This document shows positions 1 to 6,794 of a DNA stretch of 15,435 nt, piece after piece. The translations under genes and the position numbers were made by a program. Position 1 is the first letter of the stretch. Each line of letters opens with the position of its first letter. The notes under the pieces are model-generated. The model saw nothing but the letters and a program-made list of their open reading frames with translations, had not been told where the DNA came from and did not search any database. The stretch covers positions 1-15,435 of the forward strand of contig CAYPZI010000064.1 of assembly GCA_964415185.1 (NCBI GenBank), read 5' to 3'. Source of the DNA: CAYVBJ01 sp964415185 (GTDB lineage Bacteria > Bacteroidota > Rhodothermia > Balneolales > Balneolaceae).

Positions 1-873
1 TCCTATTCTCCTGATTTCAGTTCGAGTGAGATAATGGAGCATATACAGCTTCTTTCTGCGGATGAAATGAACGGCCGGCTGGCCGGTTCACCCGGGGAGG
101 CCAAAGCGGCAGCTTATGTTGCAGGACTGTTCGACCGTTTTGGATTGATCCCCGCTTCTCTCGAAGGCCGTTTTTACCAGTTTTTTGAACTCGAAGGGCC
201 GATGGTTCAGGCGGCAAAAATGGACGGGCACATGTCGAGAAATGTGCTTGGTTATGTGAGGGGAGGGGAGTACCCGCAACGCTGGATTGTAATTGGCGCA
301 CATTTTGATGGACAGGGAACAGGAGGTTTTATTTCGATGGACGGCGGCAATACTTCCATCCACAAGAGCGCCGATGACAATGCATCCGGCGTGGCCGGGC
401 TTTTGGAACTGGCCCATTATTATTCAGCGAACCCGGCTGATTACAGCATCCTCTTTATCGCTTTTTCGGGTGAAGAACTCGGATTACTTGGGTCTCGCTA
501 CTTTATTGAATCGGATGTCCTGGATCAGGATGCGATCCTTGCCATGATCAATCTGGATATGATCGGCAGGCTGGAAGAGGGTACACTCACGATTTCAGGT
601 GTTGAAACGGGATCGTTTTGGGAGAAATCCATCCAAAGAGCAAACCGGGATTCTATTGGTATTGAGACGATGCCCACCGGCCCAGGTGCAAGCGATCACA
701 TACCCTTTAAAGAAGCCGGAATTCCCGCCATTCACTATTTTACAGGGCTGCATGAAGATTACCATCGAAGTTCAGATACAGTTGAGAAAATTGATTCCGA
801 AGGGATATTGAAGATCCTGAATCATATGAGTAACCTGGTGAAAGAGCTTTCATCAGAAAGCTTGATGAACTGA
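1..873 (+). CDS. M28 family zinc metallopeptidase, 5' end cut by window
   Basis: Predicted secreted metallo-aminopeptidase of the M28 (aminopeptidase Y/S) family, which uses two zinc ions to remove N-terminal residues from peptides. The frame stays open from base 1. The first ATG (position 34) is probably internal, because the residues around it (HIQLLSADEMNGR, then SPGE) are the usual opening of the mature M28 domain. The real start and any signal peptide would lie upstream of the window. Numbered from that ATG, the metal-site motifs appear in family order: GAHFDGQG with His90, SADDNASG with Asp114/Asp115, SGEELG with the Glu147 (general base)/Glu148 (ligand) pair, NLDMIGR with Asp175, and HEDYH with His244. 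The catalytic core is complete and no protease-associated insert is visible. The exact substrate cannot be told. The next gene starts 245 bp downstream on the same strand; co-transcription is uncertain. Confidence 0.9.
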   Translation, partial: SYSPDFSSSEIMEHIQLLSADEMNGRLAGSPGEAKAAAYVAGLFDRFGLIPASLEGRFYQFFELEGPMVQAAKMDGHMSRNVLGYVRGGEYPQRWIVIGAHFDGQGTGGFISMDGGNTSIHKSADDNASGVAGLLELAHYYSANPADYSILFIAFSGEELGLLGSRYFIESDVLDQDAILAMINLDMIGRLEEGTLTISGVETGSFWEKSIQRANRDSIGIETMPTGPGASDHIPFKEAGIPAIHYFTGLHEDYHRSSDTVEKIDSEGILKILNHMSNLVKELSSESLMN

Positions 874-920
874 GTGACGGATTAAATTACCGATTTTGTT
901 TAAACTATCGAGAGTGTTAA

Positions 921-945
921 AATCCTATAGTGTGGTTGTAGGATT
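921..945 (+). repeat. Imperfect hairpin downstream of the M28 gene
   Basis: AATCCTATA (921-929) can pair with TGTAGGATT (937-945) through nine pairs, one of them G-T, leaving a 7-nt loop. It lies about 50 bp after the peptidase stop codon. No T-tract follows, so it is not a classic intrinsic terminator; it could protect a 3' end or be chance. Beyond this hairpin I see no clear signal in the 874-1118 spacer. Confidence 0.3.
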
Positions 946-1118
946 ATTAGAAAATCCGTGAATTCAGCGACCTCCGATAAAACCGCGATCCCAAACGCGA
1001 TTGCCTACACAACCCTCCGGCTTGATTCAATATCTTTTTCGATAATCACCGGGGCAATGCATAATTTCATATATTCTTCTCCATTCGGCATTAACTTTTT
1101 TTGACCAATAAAAAATCA

Positions 1119-2039
1119 ATGATCAAATACATATCAATCCTTGCGACCTTGTTATTTATGTCTGCCTGCACCCCCGATCCCCAACTGCCCGATCTTCCGC
1201 CGGGTGCCCAGGCCATTTCTTTTACCGGTGATACTCTGATGAAGCCGGAAATTTACCCGGGACAGATTCAGGCACTTGAAAACGATTTAAAGGATGCTGC
1301 AGAGGTATACCGTAAAGACCCGGAGGATCCTGAGGCCATCATATGGTTGGGAAGAAGAAGTGCCTATCTTGGCGAGTACAGGGATGCTGTTAGAATTTTT
1401 ACGGAGGGGATATATAAACACCCGGAAATTCCCGAAATGTACCGTCACAGGGGACATCGCTATATCACCCTGAGAATGCCGGATAAAGCCATCGCAGACC
1501 TGTTAAATGCAGTTTCCATGATCCGTGATACGGATGACAGGCCGGAAAAGGATGGAATCCCCAACCCTATGAATGAACCGCGAACCACGTTGCAATTCAA
1601 TATCTGGTATCATCTCGGGCTTGCCTATTACGTTAAGGGTGATTTTAAAAGTGCAGCCGATGCCTATGCAAAGAGCCTTGAAGTTTCAACAAACGACGAC
1701 ATGCTGGCTGCAACTCTCTATTGGTATTATATGGCACTCAGAAGGGCAGGGCTTGATGAGGAGGCAGGTGATTTACTCGACAGAATCAACGAGGAAATGG
1801 ATATAATTGAAAACCACTCCTATCATCAGTTACTGTTGGTATTCAAGGGTGTTTTTACCCCCGACAGCCTGCTCGGTTCAAGTGAAGATATTGTTCAAAA
1901 TGCAACCATTGGTTATGGTATTGGAAACTGGCACTTTATTAACGATCGAAAAAACCGTGCATTTACGATTTGGAACCGGGTTCTTCGCAGCGGTACATGG
2001 CCGGCATTTGGCTATATTGCTGCAGAGGCAGAACTTTAA
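1119..2039 (+). CDS. TPR-repeat lipoprotein of unknown function
   Basis: I do not recognise a named family. From the ATG at 1119 the protein opens with a short lipoprotein signal, MIKYISILATLLFMSAC, with the lipidated Cys at residue 17. A TTG 18 bp upstream (1101) stays in frame and is an alternative start, but neither start has a clear Shine-Dalgarno sequence. After a Pro-rich linker come helical pairs typical of tetratricopeptide repeats, at about residues 71-104, 105-138, 160-194 and 198-231 (for example WLGRRSAYLGEYRDAVRIF and YHLGLAYYVKGDFKSAADAY). TPRs bind other proteins, so a scaffold or assembly role at the inner face of the outer membrane, or in the periplasm, is an inference. The C-terminal 80 residues lack repeats and match nothing I know. 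The gene ends 6 bp from the convergent histidine kinase gene. Confidence 0.8.
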   Translation: MIKYISILATLLFMSACTPDPQLPDLPPGAQAISFTGDTLMKPEIYPGQIQALENDLKDAAEVYRKDPEDPEAIIWLGRRSAYLGEYRDAVRIFTEGIYKHPEIPEMYRHRGHRYITLRMPDKAIADLLNAVSMIRDTDDRPEKDGIPNPMNEPRTTLQFNIWYHLGLAYYVKGDFKSAADAYAKSLEVSTNDDMLAATLYWYYMALRRAGLDEEAGDLLDRINEEMDIIENHSYHQLLLVFKGVFTPDSLLGSSEDIVQNATIGYGIGNWHFINDRKNRAFTIWNRVLRSGTWPAFGYIAAEAEL

Positions 2040-2045
2040 GGGATA

Positions 2046-4238
2046 TCAGGCAGGTTGAGGCTCTGATACTTCAGCAGCGGGAATGGTGAAACAGAAGGTT
2101 GTACCTTTATCTACTTCCGATTCAAACCAGATCTTGCCGCCATGTTCTTCCACAAATTCCTTGCAAAGGTTAAGGCCCAATCCGCTGCCCTTTTCATTCG
2201 ATGTGCCGCGTAAGGTATGGGTTGTTGAAGAAAATATTTTCGGCTTGTCTTTATCGGGAATACCCACTCCCTGATCGGCCACACAAACCTCAACAAAATC
2301 ATCATTCCGATTTGTTGATATTGTAATGGCGTCTCCTTTCCTGCTGAATTTGATGGCGTTGACAACAAGATTCCTGACAATCAATTTTAACATATCATAA
2401 TCAGCTTCAACAGCTACCTTGTTGTCAATCTGCATCTTCAGTTCAATTCCCTTCTGGTTTGCCTGAAACTGAAGCTGAGACAACACGGCTTTTATGTTTT
2501 CAGAAAGCTTAAACTTGCGCGAATTCAGAGTGATGCCTGACATTTGTGCTTTTGCCCATGCCAGGAGGTTATCCATAGTCGCGGCATTTTCCTGAAGGCT
2601 TGCTTCGAGGCTGTGTGTAATTTCATCAAGTTCGTCTTTTGAGAGATCGTGTTCCCTTATCAGGTAGAGCAGGCTTTGGAGCGAACTGAGCGGCCCTCTC
2701 AGGTCGTGTGCAATAATCGCAAAAAGTTTGTTTTTCACATGATCCAGGCTTTCAAGTTCCTTATTCTGATCCTGGATGGTACTGTTTAAGCGCTTGAGCT
2801 GTTTGTTTTTAAGCTGAAGTTCGGAATTTGTTTTCTTTCTGATTTTATTTGACCGGTAGAGAAAGAAAGTGATAAACAAAATCAGAATAAAACCGCCGGC
2901 CGATGCAACTATAATCATTTTTTGATACTGAAGCTGAGCCTGCTGCTGCGATTGCAGAACGCTCAGAACTTCATTTTCCTGTTCCCTTCTCTCAATTTCA
3001 AATTTGGCTTCGATTTCTGCTTTCAAACGGTCACGTTCATCAGAATCCAGGCTGTCGGTGATCTGTACATATGATTCGAGCCATTTAAGTGCATCATCAG
3101 ATCCCCGCTCTTTCGCAAGCTCGTACTTTTTCTTATAAATCCGGGTTAAAAAAGTGCCCGATTGCATTTTTCTGGCGGTAGCTTCTGCAATATTGTACCA
3201 ATCTTCAGCATCACTGAAATTTGCCTGATCCGATTCGAGTTTACCAAGTGAATATGAGGAGTAAAAAAGGCCTTCCATAATGCCAAGCCTTTTACTTTCT
3301 TCGTATGCAGCTAAAAGATTTGTCCTGGCATCGGAAATGTTGCCTTTATCAAGCATCATCAGCCCACGGTTGTAATTGACCCGGGCTTTGCCACTCACAT
3401 CTCCGATCTCACTGAATAGTTCTTCGGCAACATTATAGTAATTTTCTGCAAGGTCGTAATTCTGAAGGTTACTGTGAGTGTTACCCAGGTTCAAATAGAC
3501 ACGCACCAGGTTAGATTTAAGGTCCGTCTGATAACTCAGGGTTTCAGATTTTTCGAGATGAAATTTGGCTTCTTCATATTTTTCTTCTGAGTTATATGTA
3601 TCACCGATATTGTTGTGGATAATAGCAAGGCGTACACTGTCGCCGGTAGTTTCGGCATGTTTCAAACCGTTAAAATAGGCTTCGTAAGCACTTGCAAAAT
3701 CTCCAAGAGTTTTATACACCGTGGCCATGTTAAGCTGAATACCTATTTGTGACCGCTCATCGGAGAGTGAGTCTGCAATATGAAGTGCCCGGTTATACGT
3801 ATCAAGAGCAGGTATCAATTGGCCCGACATCCGGTAAGCGGTGGCTTCAAGGTTTAAAAACCTGACACGTTCTTCAGGGGCCGATGCAATGGAAAGTGCT
3901 TCGGTAATGGCAGTCATCGCTGAATCAGGCTTCTGCTGATGAAGGTAGTAATCAGTAAGATTTGTCAGGGCGTATAAAAATCCTTCTTTGAAAGCAGAAC
4001 TATTTGATTGCTGAATTGCCTTCCTGATATATAATCTTGACTCATTCAGGTTACCGGCACGTATCAGCAATTCTGATAATTTATTCAGCTTATTGATGCG
4101 GGTTGTATCGACCAGTTCTTCTAATTCAATCTCACTCTTCAGTTTATCGATATCGCTGGTCTGCGCAACAGAGAGGCCGGGAACCGAAAACAGAAGGCTT
4201 ATGAATAGAAAAAAAACAGGTAGATTATTACTGCTCAT
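2046..4238 (-). CDS. TPR-containing sensor histidine kinase
   Basis: Membrane sensor kinase of 730 residues. Residues 1-26 look like a Sec signal peptide ending at VAQ. About 30-395 are tandem TPR-like helical repeats forming a periplasmic sensor; a charged, Gln-rich coiled coil runs over about 400-440; one membrane helix lies at 441-461; a second coiled coil at 464-500 leads into the kinase. The dimerisation/phosphoacceptor domain has His511 in AHDLRGPL. The HATPase_c domain shows the N box (NLVVNAIKFS, Asn623/Asn627), the G1 box DQGVGIP (655-661) and the G2 box GSGLGL (684-689), so all catalytic motifs are intact. No receiver domain is fused and no response regulator gene is adjacent, making it an orphan within this window. 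The signal sensed is unknown. A predicted promoter overlapped by an inverted repeat lies just upstream. Confidence 0.9.
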   Translation of the reverse strand: MSSNNLPVFFLFISLLFSVPGLSVAQTSDIDKLKSEIELEELVDTTRINKLNKLSELLIRAGNLNESRLYIRKAIQQSNSSAFKEGFLYALTNLTDYYLHQQKPDSAMTAITEALSIASAPEERVRFLNLEATAYRMSGQLIPALDTYNRALHIADSLSDERSQIGIQLNMATVYKTLGDFASAYEAYFNGLKHAETTGDSVRLAIIHNNIGDTYNSEEKYEEAKFHLEKSETLSYQTDLKSNLVRVYLNLGNTHSNLQNYDLAENYYNVAEELFSEIGDVSGKARVNYNRGLMMLDKGNISDARTNLLAAYEESKRLGIMEGLFYSSYSLGKLESDQANFSDAEDWYNIAEATARKMQSGTFLTRIYKKKYELAKERGSDDALKWLESYVQITDSLDSDERDRLKAEIEAKFEIERREQENEVLSVLQSQQQAQLQYQKMIIVASAGGFILILFITFFLYRSNKIRKKTNSELQLKNKQLKRLNSTIQDQNKELESLDHVKNKLFAIIAHDLRGPLSSLQSLLYLIREHDLSKDELDEITHSLEASLQENAATMDNLLAWAKAQMSGITLNSRKFKLSENIKAVLSQLQFQANQKGIELKMQIDNKVAVEADYDMLKLIVRNLVVNAIKFSRKGDAITISTNRNDDFVEVCVADQGVGIPDKDKPKIFSSTTHTLRGTSNEKGSGLGLNLCKEFVEEHGGKIWFESEVDKGTTFCFTIPAAEVSEPQPA

Positions 4239-4275
4239 ACTGCGAGATCCGGGTTAAATGAGTTACTAATATACA

Positions 4276-4314
4276 TGATATTTTATACGAGTTACAAACT
4301 CATTCAAAATATCA
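4276..4314. repeat. Two-tier inverted repeat upstream of the histidine kinase gene
   Basis: TGATATTTT (4276-4284) is perfectly complementary to AAAATATCA (4306-4314), a 9-bp outer stem. Nested inside, GAGTT (4289-4293) pairs with AACTC (4297-4301) around a 3-base loop. It sits 38-76 bp before the kinase start codon and covers the predicted -35 and -10 boxes, a position that suits a repressor operator. It could equally fold in a transcript arriving from the right. Confidence 0.4.
4280..4307 (-). promoter_or_regulatory. Predicted sigma70-like promoter of the histidine kinase gene
   Basis: Reading the minus strand, TTGAAT (RC of 4302-4307) and TAAAAT (RC of 4280-4285) are separated by 16 bp. 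They match four and five of six consensus bases, giving a leader of roughly 35 nt before the ATG at 4238. This is a motif reading only; Bacteroidota often use a different promoter form, which I do not see here. Confidence 0.3.
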
Positions 4315-4401
4315 GATCTGTTCACCGGGCAGCAGAAAATTCGAATAAACCTAAGATTTTGTTTCTGCTAAGGTGATACAGGCACGGGGTTTAAATTAAT
4401 T

Positions 4402-4422
4402 TGTTTATAGACAGGATAAACA
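4402..4422. repeat. Dispersed short repeat, copy 1 (TTTATAGACAGGAT), with small stem
   Basis: The segment TTTATAGACAGGAT (4404-4417) followed by AAACA closely matches 11708-11727, which differs by an A for G and a one-base insertion. TGTTTAT (4402-4408) and ATAAACA (4416-4422) also form a 7-bp stem with a 7-base loop. It lies just past the stop of the DUF1499 gene, but no U-run follows on that strand, so it is at best a weak terminator. Confidence 0.4.
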
Positions 4423-4435
4423 GAAGTACGCTATG

Positions 4436-5212
4436 TTACATATTTTGACTCAGATCATCTAAATATTGACGGATACGCCACGCATTCATCCCCAGGTCAC
4501 TTCTTCCGATCCTTGATTTGGATCTCATATCAACAAGTGATGAACCCTGGCCTGATCGCCTGATCCGGATCACTACATCATCTTTGAATCCAAACCATGC
4601 CAGGGTTTCAGTGGCTTCTATCACCAGAGAGTCACGATCAGCTGATACCAGCTCCCATCCTCTATCCTCAACAAGGCGAACTGCTTCTTCAAAAACTTTT
4701 CCGGAATCTGCATCAATCTCAAGTGTCGTGATATCGGGATAAGCTGAATTTTGCAAAGATGTTGTCTCGCCGCCGAGGTACTCCGGCGGATTGGGTGCAT
4801 CGGCCCTGAGCGGAACAATGGCATTGAACTGCGGCGGATTTTGGGTATCGGTTGTGATATCGTGAATAGCCGGCCAGGATCTTGCTTCATTTTGCCAGTA
4901 GATTGCAGTTCCCAAAACGGATATCGACATGGCCAATCCCAAAACCGCGGGAGTCATTCCATGCTTGCCGGAGAAAGGCCGCGTTAGGTAAAGTGCAAGC
5001 AGGTTGACCAAAATGAGTCCGAACATGGCGTATGCCGAGTTTCTCAAAACTGAAAAAGCCGTGCCCAGTTCCCAAATCTCATATTGATATCCGTAGCCGG
5101 AGAAAATGAATAAAAAGGTCACAATGAGAGTTAGGATAAATGCAGCAACGGCTACACCTGATAGAGTTTTTGCCTGATTATCTGATGGTTCCTGTTTATC
5201 TGACTGATTCAT
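4436..5212 (-). CDS. Membrane-anchored DUF1499 domain protein
   Basis: Protein of 258 residues with no known biochemical role. A short polar N-terminus is followed by three hydrophobic segments, at about 18-38, 58-77 and 87-106, so the N-terminal part is embedded in the inner membrane. Residues about 113-253 form a DUF1499 domain. Its recognisable marks are WPAIHDITTDTQNPP (113-127), the WFGFKDDVVIRIR stretch (206-218) and the SRIGRSDLGMNAWRIRQYL ending (233-251). These are the strongly conserved segments of that family, which is common in proteobacteria and other Gram-negatives. The gene is divergent from the PQQ-dehydrogenase-like lipoprotein gene across 123 bp. No nearby gene suggests a partner. 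The family assignment is firm; the function is not known to me. Confidence 0.85.
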   Translation of the reverse strand: MNQSDKQEPSDNQAKTLSGVAVAAFILTLIVTFLFIFSGYGYQYEIWELGTAFSVLRNSAYAMFGLILVNLLALYLTRPFSGKHGMTPAVLGLAMSISVLGTAIYWQNEARSWPAIHDITTDTQNPPQFNAIVPLRADAPNPPEYLGGETTSLQNSAYPDITTLEIDADSGKVFEEAVRLVEDRGWELVSADRDSLVIEATETLAWFGFKDDVVIRIRRSGQGSSLVDMRSKSRIGRSDLGMNAWRIRQYLDDLSQNM

Positions 5213-5271
5213 AAGTATCTGTATTTTTTAATTGTCCGGATGGAATAAGATTTAAAAAGGTAGCTCAAAAA

Positions 5272-5300
5272 TTTAAAATTCACTAAAATTTCGCTATAAT
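5272..5300 (+). promoter_or_regulatory. Predicted sigma70-like promoter of the sugar dehydrogenase-like gene
   Basis: A perfect TATAAT (5295-5300) lies 17 bp after TTTAAA (5272-5277), which matches four of six -35 consensus bases. This would start transcription near 5307, about 30 nt before the ATG at 5336. Confidence 0.4.
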
Positions 5301-5325
5301 GTTTTATTGTAATTAACAAAAAAAA

Positions 5326-5329
5326 AGGA
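5326..5329 (+). promoter_or_regulatory. Shine-Dalgarno of the sugar dehydrogenase-like gene
   Basis: AGGA preceded by an A-run sits 6 bases before the ATG at 5336. It is one of the few clear ribosome binding sites in the window and supports that start, which also begins a well-formed lipoprotein signal. Confidence 0.55.
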
Positions 5330-5335
5330 CTAACT

Positions 5336-6598
5336 ATGATTCGGTTTTCATTTATTATTGCAGTAGCTGTCATTCTCTCTTCATGTACAGGGGAAACTCC
5401 CGAACGTTCGCAAATGGATTCTGAAATTACCGTTCCGGAAGGATTTACAGCAGAAGTTATTGCTGACAGCCTTGGCAGGGCCAGGCATCTTGATATTACT
5501 GATAACGGTGATATATATGTAGCCATCCGCAATACAAATAATCAGAAAGGCGGTGCGATCGGGCTTAGGGATGCAAATGGCGACGGTTTTTATGAAGTAC
5601 AGGTCAATTTCGGACACGACGGTGGCACCGGTATTAAAATCAGGGACGGATATATCTATTTCGCTTCCGACACGTCCGTGGTCAGATACAGGCAGATCCC
5701 GAATGAGCTGATGCCGGATCAAAATTATGAGACCATCGTATATGATTTGCCGGTTCAAAATTCGCACGCCGTGAAGCCTTTTGATTTTGATGACAATGGT
5801 AATATCTATGTAAATGTAGGTGCTCCTTCCAATGCCTGTATGGAAGAGAGCCGCACTCCCGGCTCACCCGGAATGGATCCTTGCCCATTGCTGGAATCCA
5901 CGGGCGGAATCTGGCAGTTTGTAGACGGCCGGCCGGACCAGAGGCAGCAAGATGGCGTTCGATATGCATCCGGAATACGGAATGCAGTGGCGCTGGCCTG
6001 GAACCACACCGCCTCCGATTTATTTATAGTGCAGCACGGCAGAGATCAGTTGAATACCATGTGGCCCGATTTATATGATGAGCAGGATAATGCCGAATTG
6101 CCGGCTGAAGAATTTCTGAGAGTTGAAGAAGGTGCTGAACTGGCTTGGCCATATTGCTACTATGATCGTTTTAAAGAAGCCTATGTTCTATCACCCGAAT
6201 ATGGCGGCGATGGCGAAGATGTGGGCCGGTGTGCCGAATATAACGATCCGGTTGTTGCTTTCCCCGCTCACTATGCTCCGAATGACCTTATTTTTTACGA
6301 TGGCAGCCAGTTTCCTGAGAAATACCACAACGGTGCATTTATCGCCTTTCACGGGTCATGGAATCGTGCACCCGAAGAGCAGGGGGGGTATAAAGTAGTA
6401 TTTGTTCCGTTTGAAGACGGAGAAGTTGCCGGAGAATGGGAAGTGTTTGCCGATAATTTTGCAGGCATTGAAACAATAGAATCCCCCGGTGATGCCAAAT
6501 ACAGGCCGGTTGGTCTAACAACAGATGCAGAAGGAAATCTATATATCTCCGATTCCGTAATTGGAAGAATCTGGAAAGTGAGTTATACGGGTATGTAA
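5336..6598 (+). CDS. PQQ-dependent sugar dehydrogenase-like beta-propeller lipoprotein
   Basis: Predicted exported enzyme of 420 residues resembling the soluble glucose/L-sorbosone dehydrogenase family, whose members oxidise sugars with pyrroloquinoline quinone bound in a six-bladed propeller. The N-terminus is a lipoprotein signal with lipobox LSSC and Cys17. Propeller-like strands recur (DITDNGDIYVA, DDNGNIYVN, DAEGNLYISD). Family-type segments are NSHAVKPFDFD with His144, ASGIRNAVALAWN with Arg215, VQHGRDQLN with His234, AELAWPYCYYD (268-277) and FHGSWNRAP (338-346). No CxxCH haem motif is present, so electrons would pass to a separate acceptor. Substrate and PQQ dependence are inferred from the family. 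No PQQ biosynthesis gene is visible, so the cofactor might have to be imported. The gene has its own predicted promoter and ribosome site, and ends opposite metH across a repeat-bearing spacer. Confidence 0.8.
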   Translation: MIRFSFIIAVAVILSSCTGETPERSQMDSEITVPEGFTAEVIADSLGRARHLDITDNGDIYVAIRNTNNQKGGAIGLRDANGDGFYEVQVNFGHDGGTGIKIRDGYIYFASDTSVVRYRQIPNELMPDQNYETIVYDLPVQNSHAVKPFDFDDNGNIYVNVGAPSNACMEESRTPGSPGMDPCPLLESTGGIWQFVDGRPDQRQQDGVRYASGIRNAVALAWNHTASDLFIVQHGRDQLNTMWPDLYDEQDNAELPAEEFLRVEEGAELAWPYCYYDRFKEAYVLSPEYGGDGEDVGRCAEYNDPVVAFPAHYAPNDLIFYDGSQFPEKYHNGAFIAFHGSWNRAPEEQGGYKVVFVPFEDGEVAGEWEVFADNFAGIETIESPGDAKYRPVGLTTDAEGNLYISDSVIGRIWKVSYTGM

Positions 6599-6628
6599 TG
6601 CTGGTTGGGGATTGACTGCAAAGTATGT

Positions 6629-6714
6629 CTCTGCGGGCATCAGCGAAAAGCTTTGCGAAAACCGAGTTTTTGTTTCTCGCAGAGTTCCGCAGAGGTATGC
6701 GCTGAGTTTCGCAG
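6629..6714. repeat. Inverted pair of phased CTGYG repeat elements
   Basis: This lies in the spacer between two convergent gene ends. On the minus strand, 6714 down to 6676 reads as four CTGCG/CAGCG units at spacings of 10, 12 and 10 bp. It aligns without gaps to 11735-11773 at 25 of 39 positions by hand count. On the plus strand, 6629-6657 carries three similar units (GCG at 6633, 6643 and 6655), pointing the opposite way. The outer CTCTGCGG (6629-6636) and CCGCAGAG (6687-6694) are perfectly complementary. Nothing else in 6599-6794 stands out apart from a small GC hairpin at 6722-6734 (CCGCC/GGCGG) without a T-run. Confidence 0.6.
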
Positions 6715-6794
6715 TGTTATCCCGCCCTTGGCGGTTCCTGAATCGTAAAGGCTAAGATCCGGCGAAGCCGCAACGCTTATGAAGGCGTGCAAAT

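Noticed and set aside
34..36. ATG as the true start of the M28 peptidase
   Set aside because: The frame is open to base 1, and the ATG falls inside the conserved beginning of the mature domain, leaving no room for a signal peptide.
874..1118. Small RNA gene or promoter motif in the M28-TPR spacer
   Set aside because: No -35/-10 pair with acceptable spacing and no tRNA-like fold could be found by eye; only the weak hairpin at 921-945 was kept.
6722..6734. CCGCC/GGCGG hairpin as an intrinsic terminator for the dehydrogenase-like gene or metH
   Set aside because: The stem is only 5 bp with a 3-base loop and no T-run follows on either strand.
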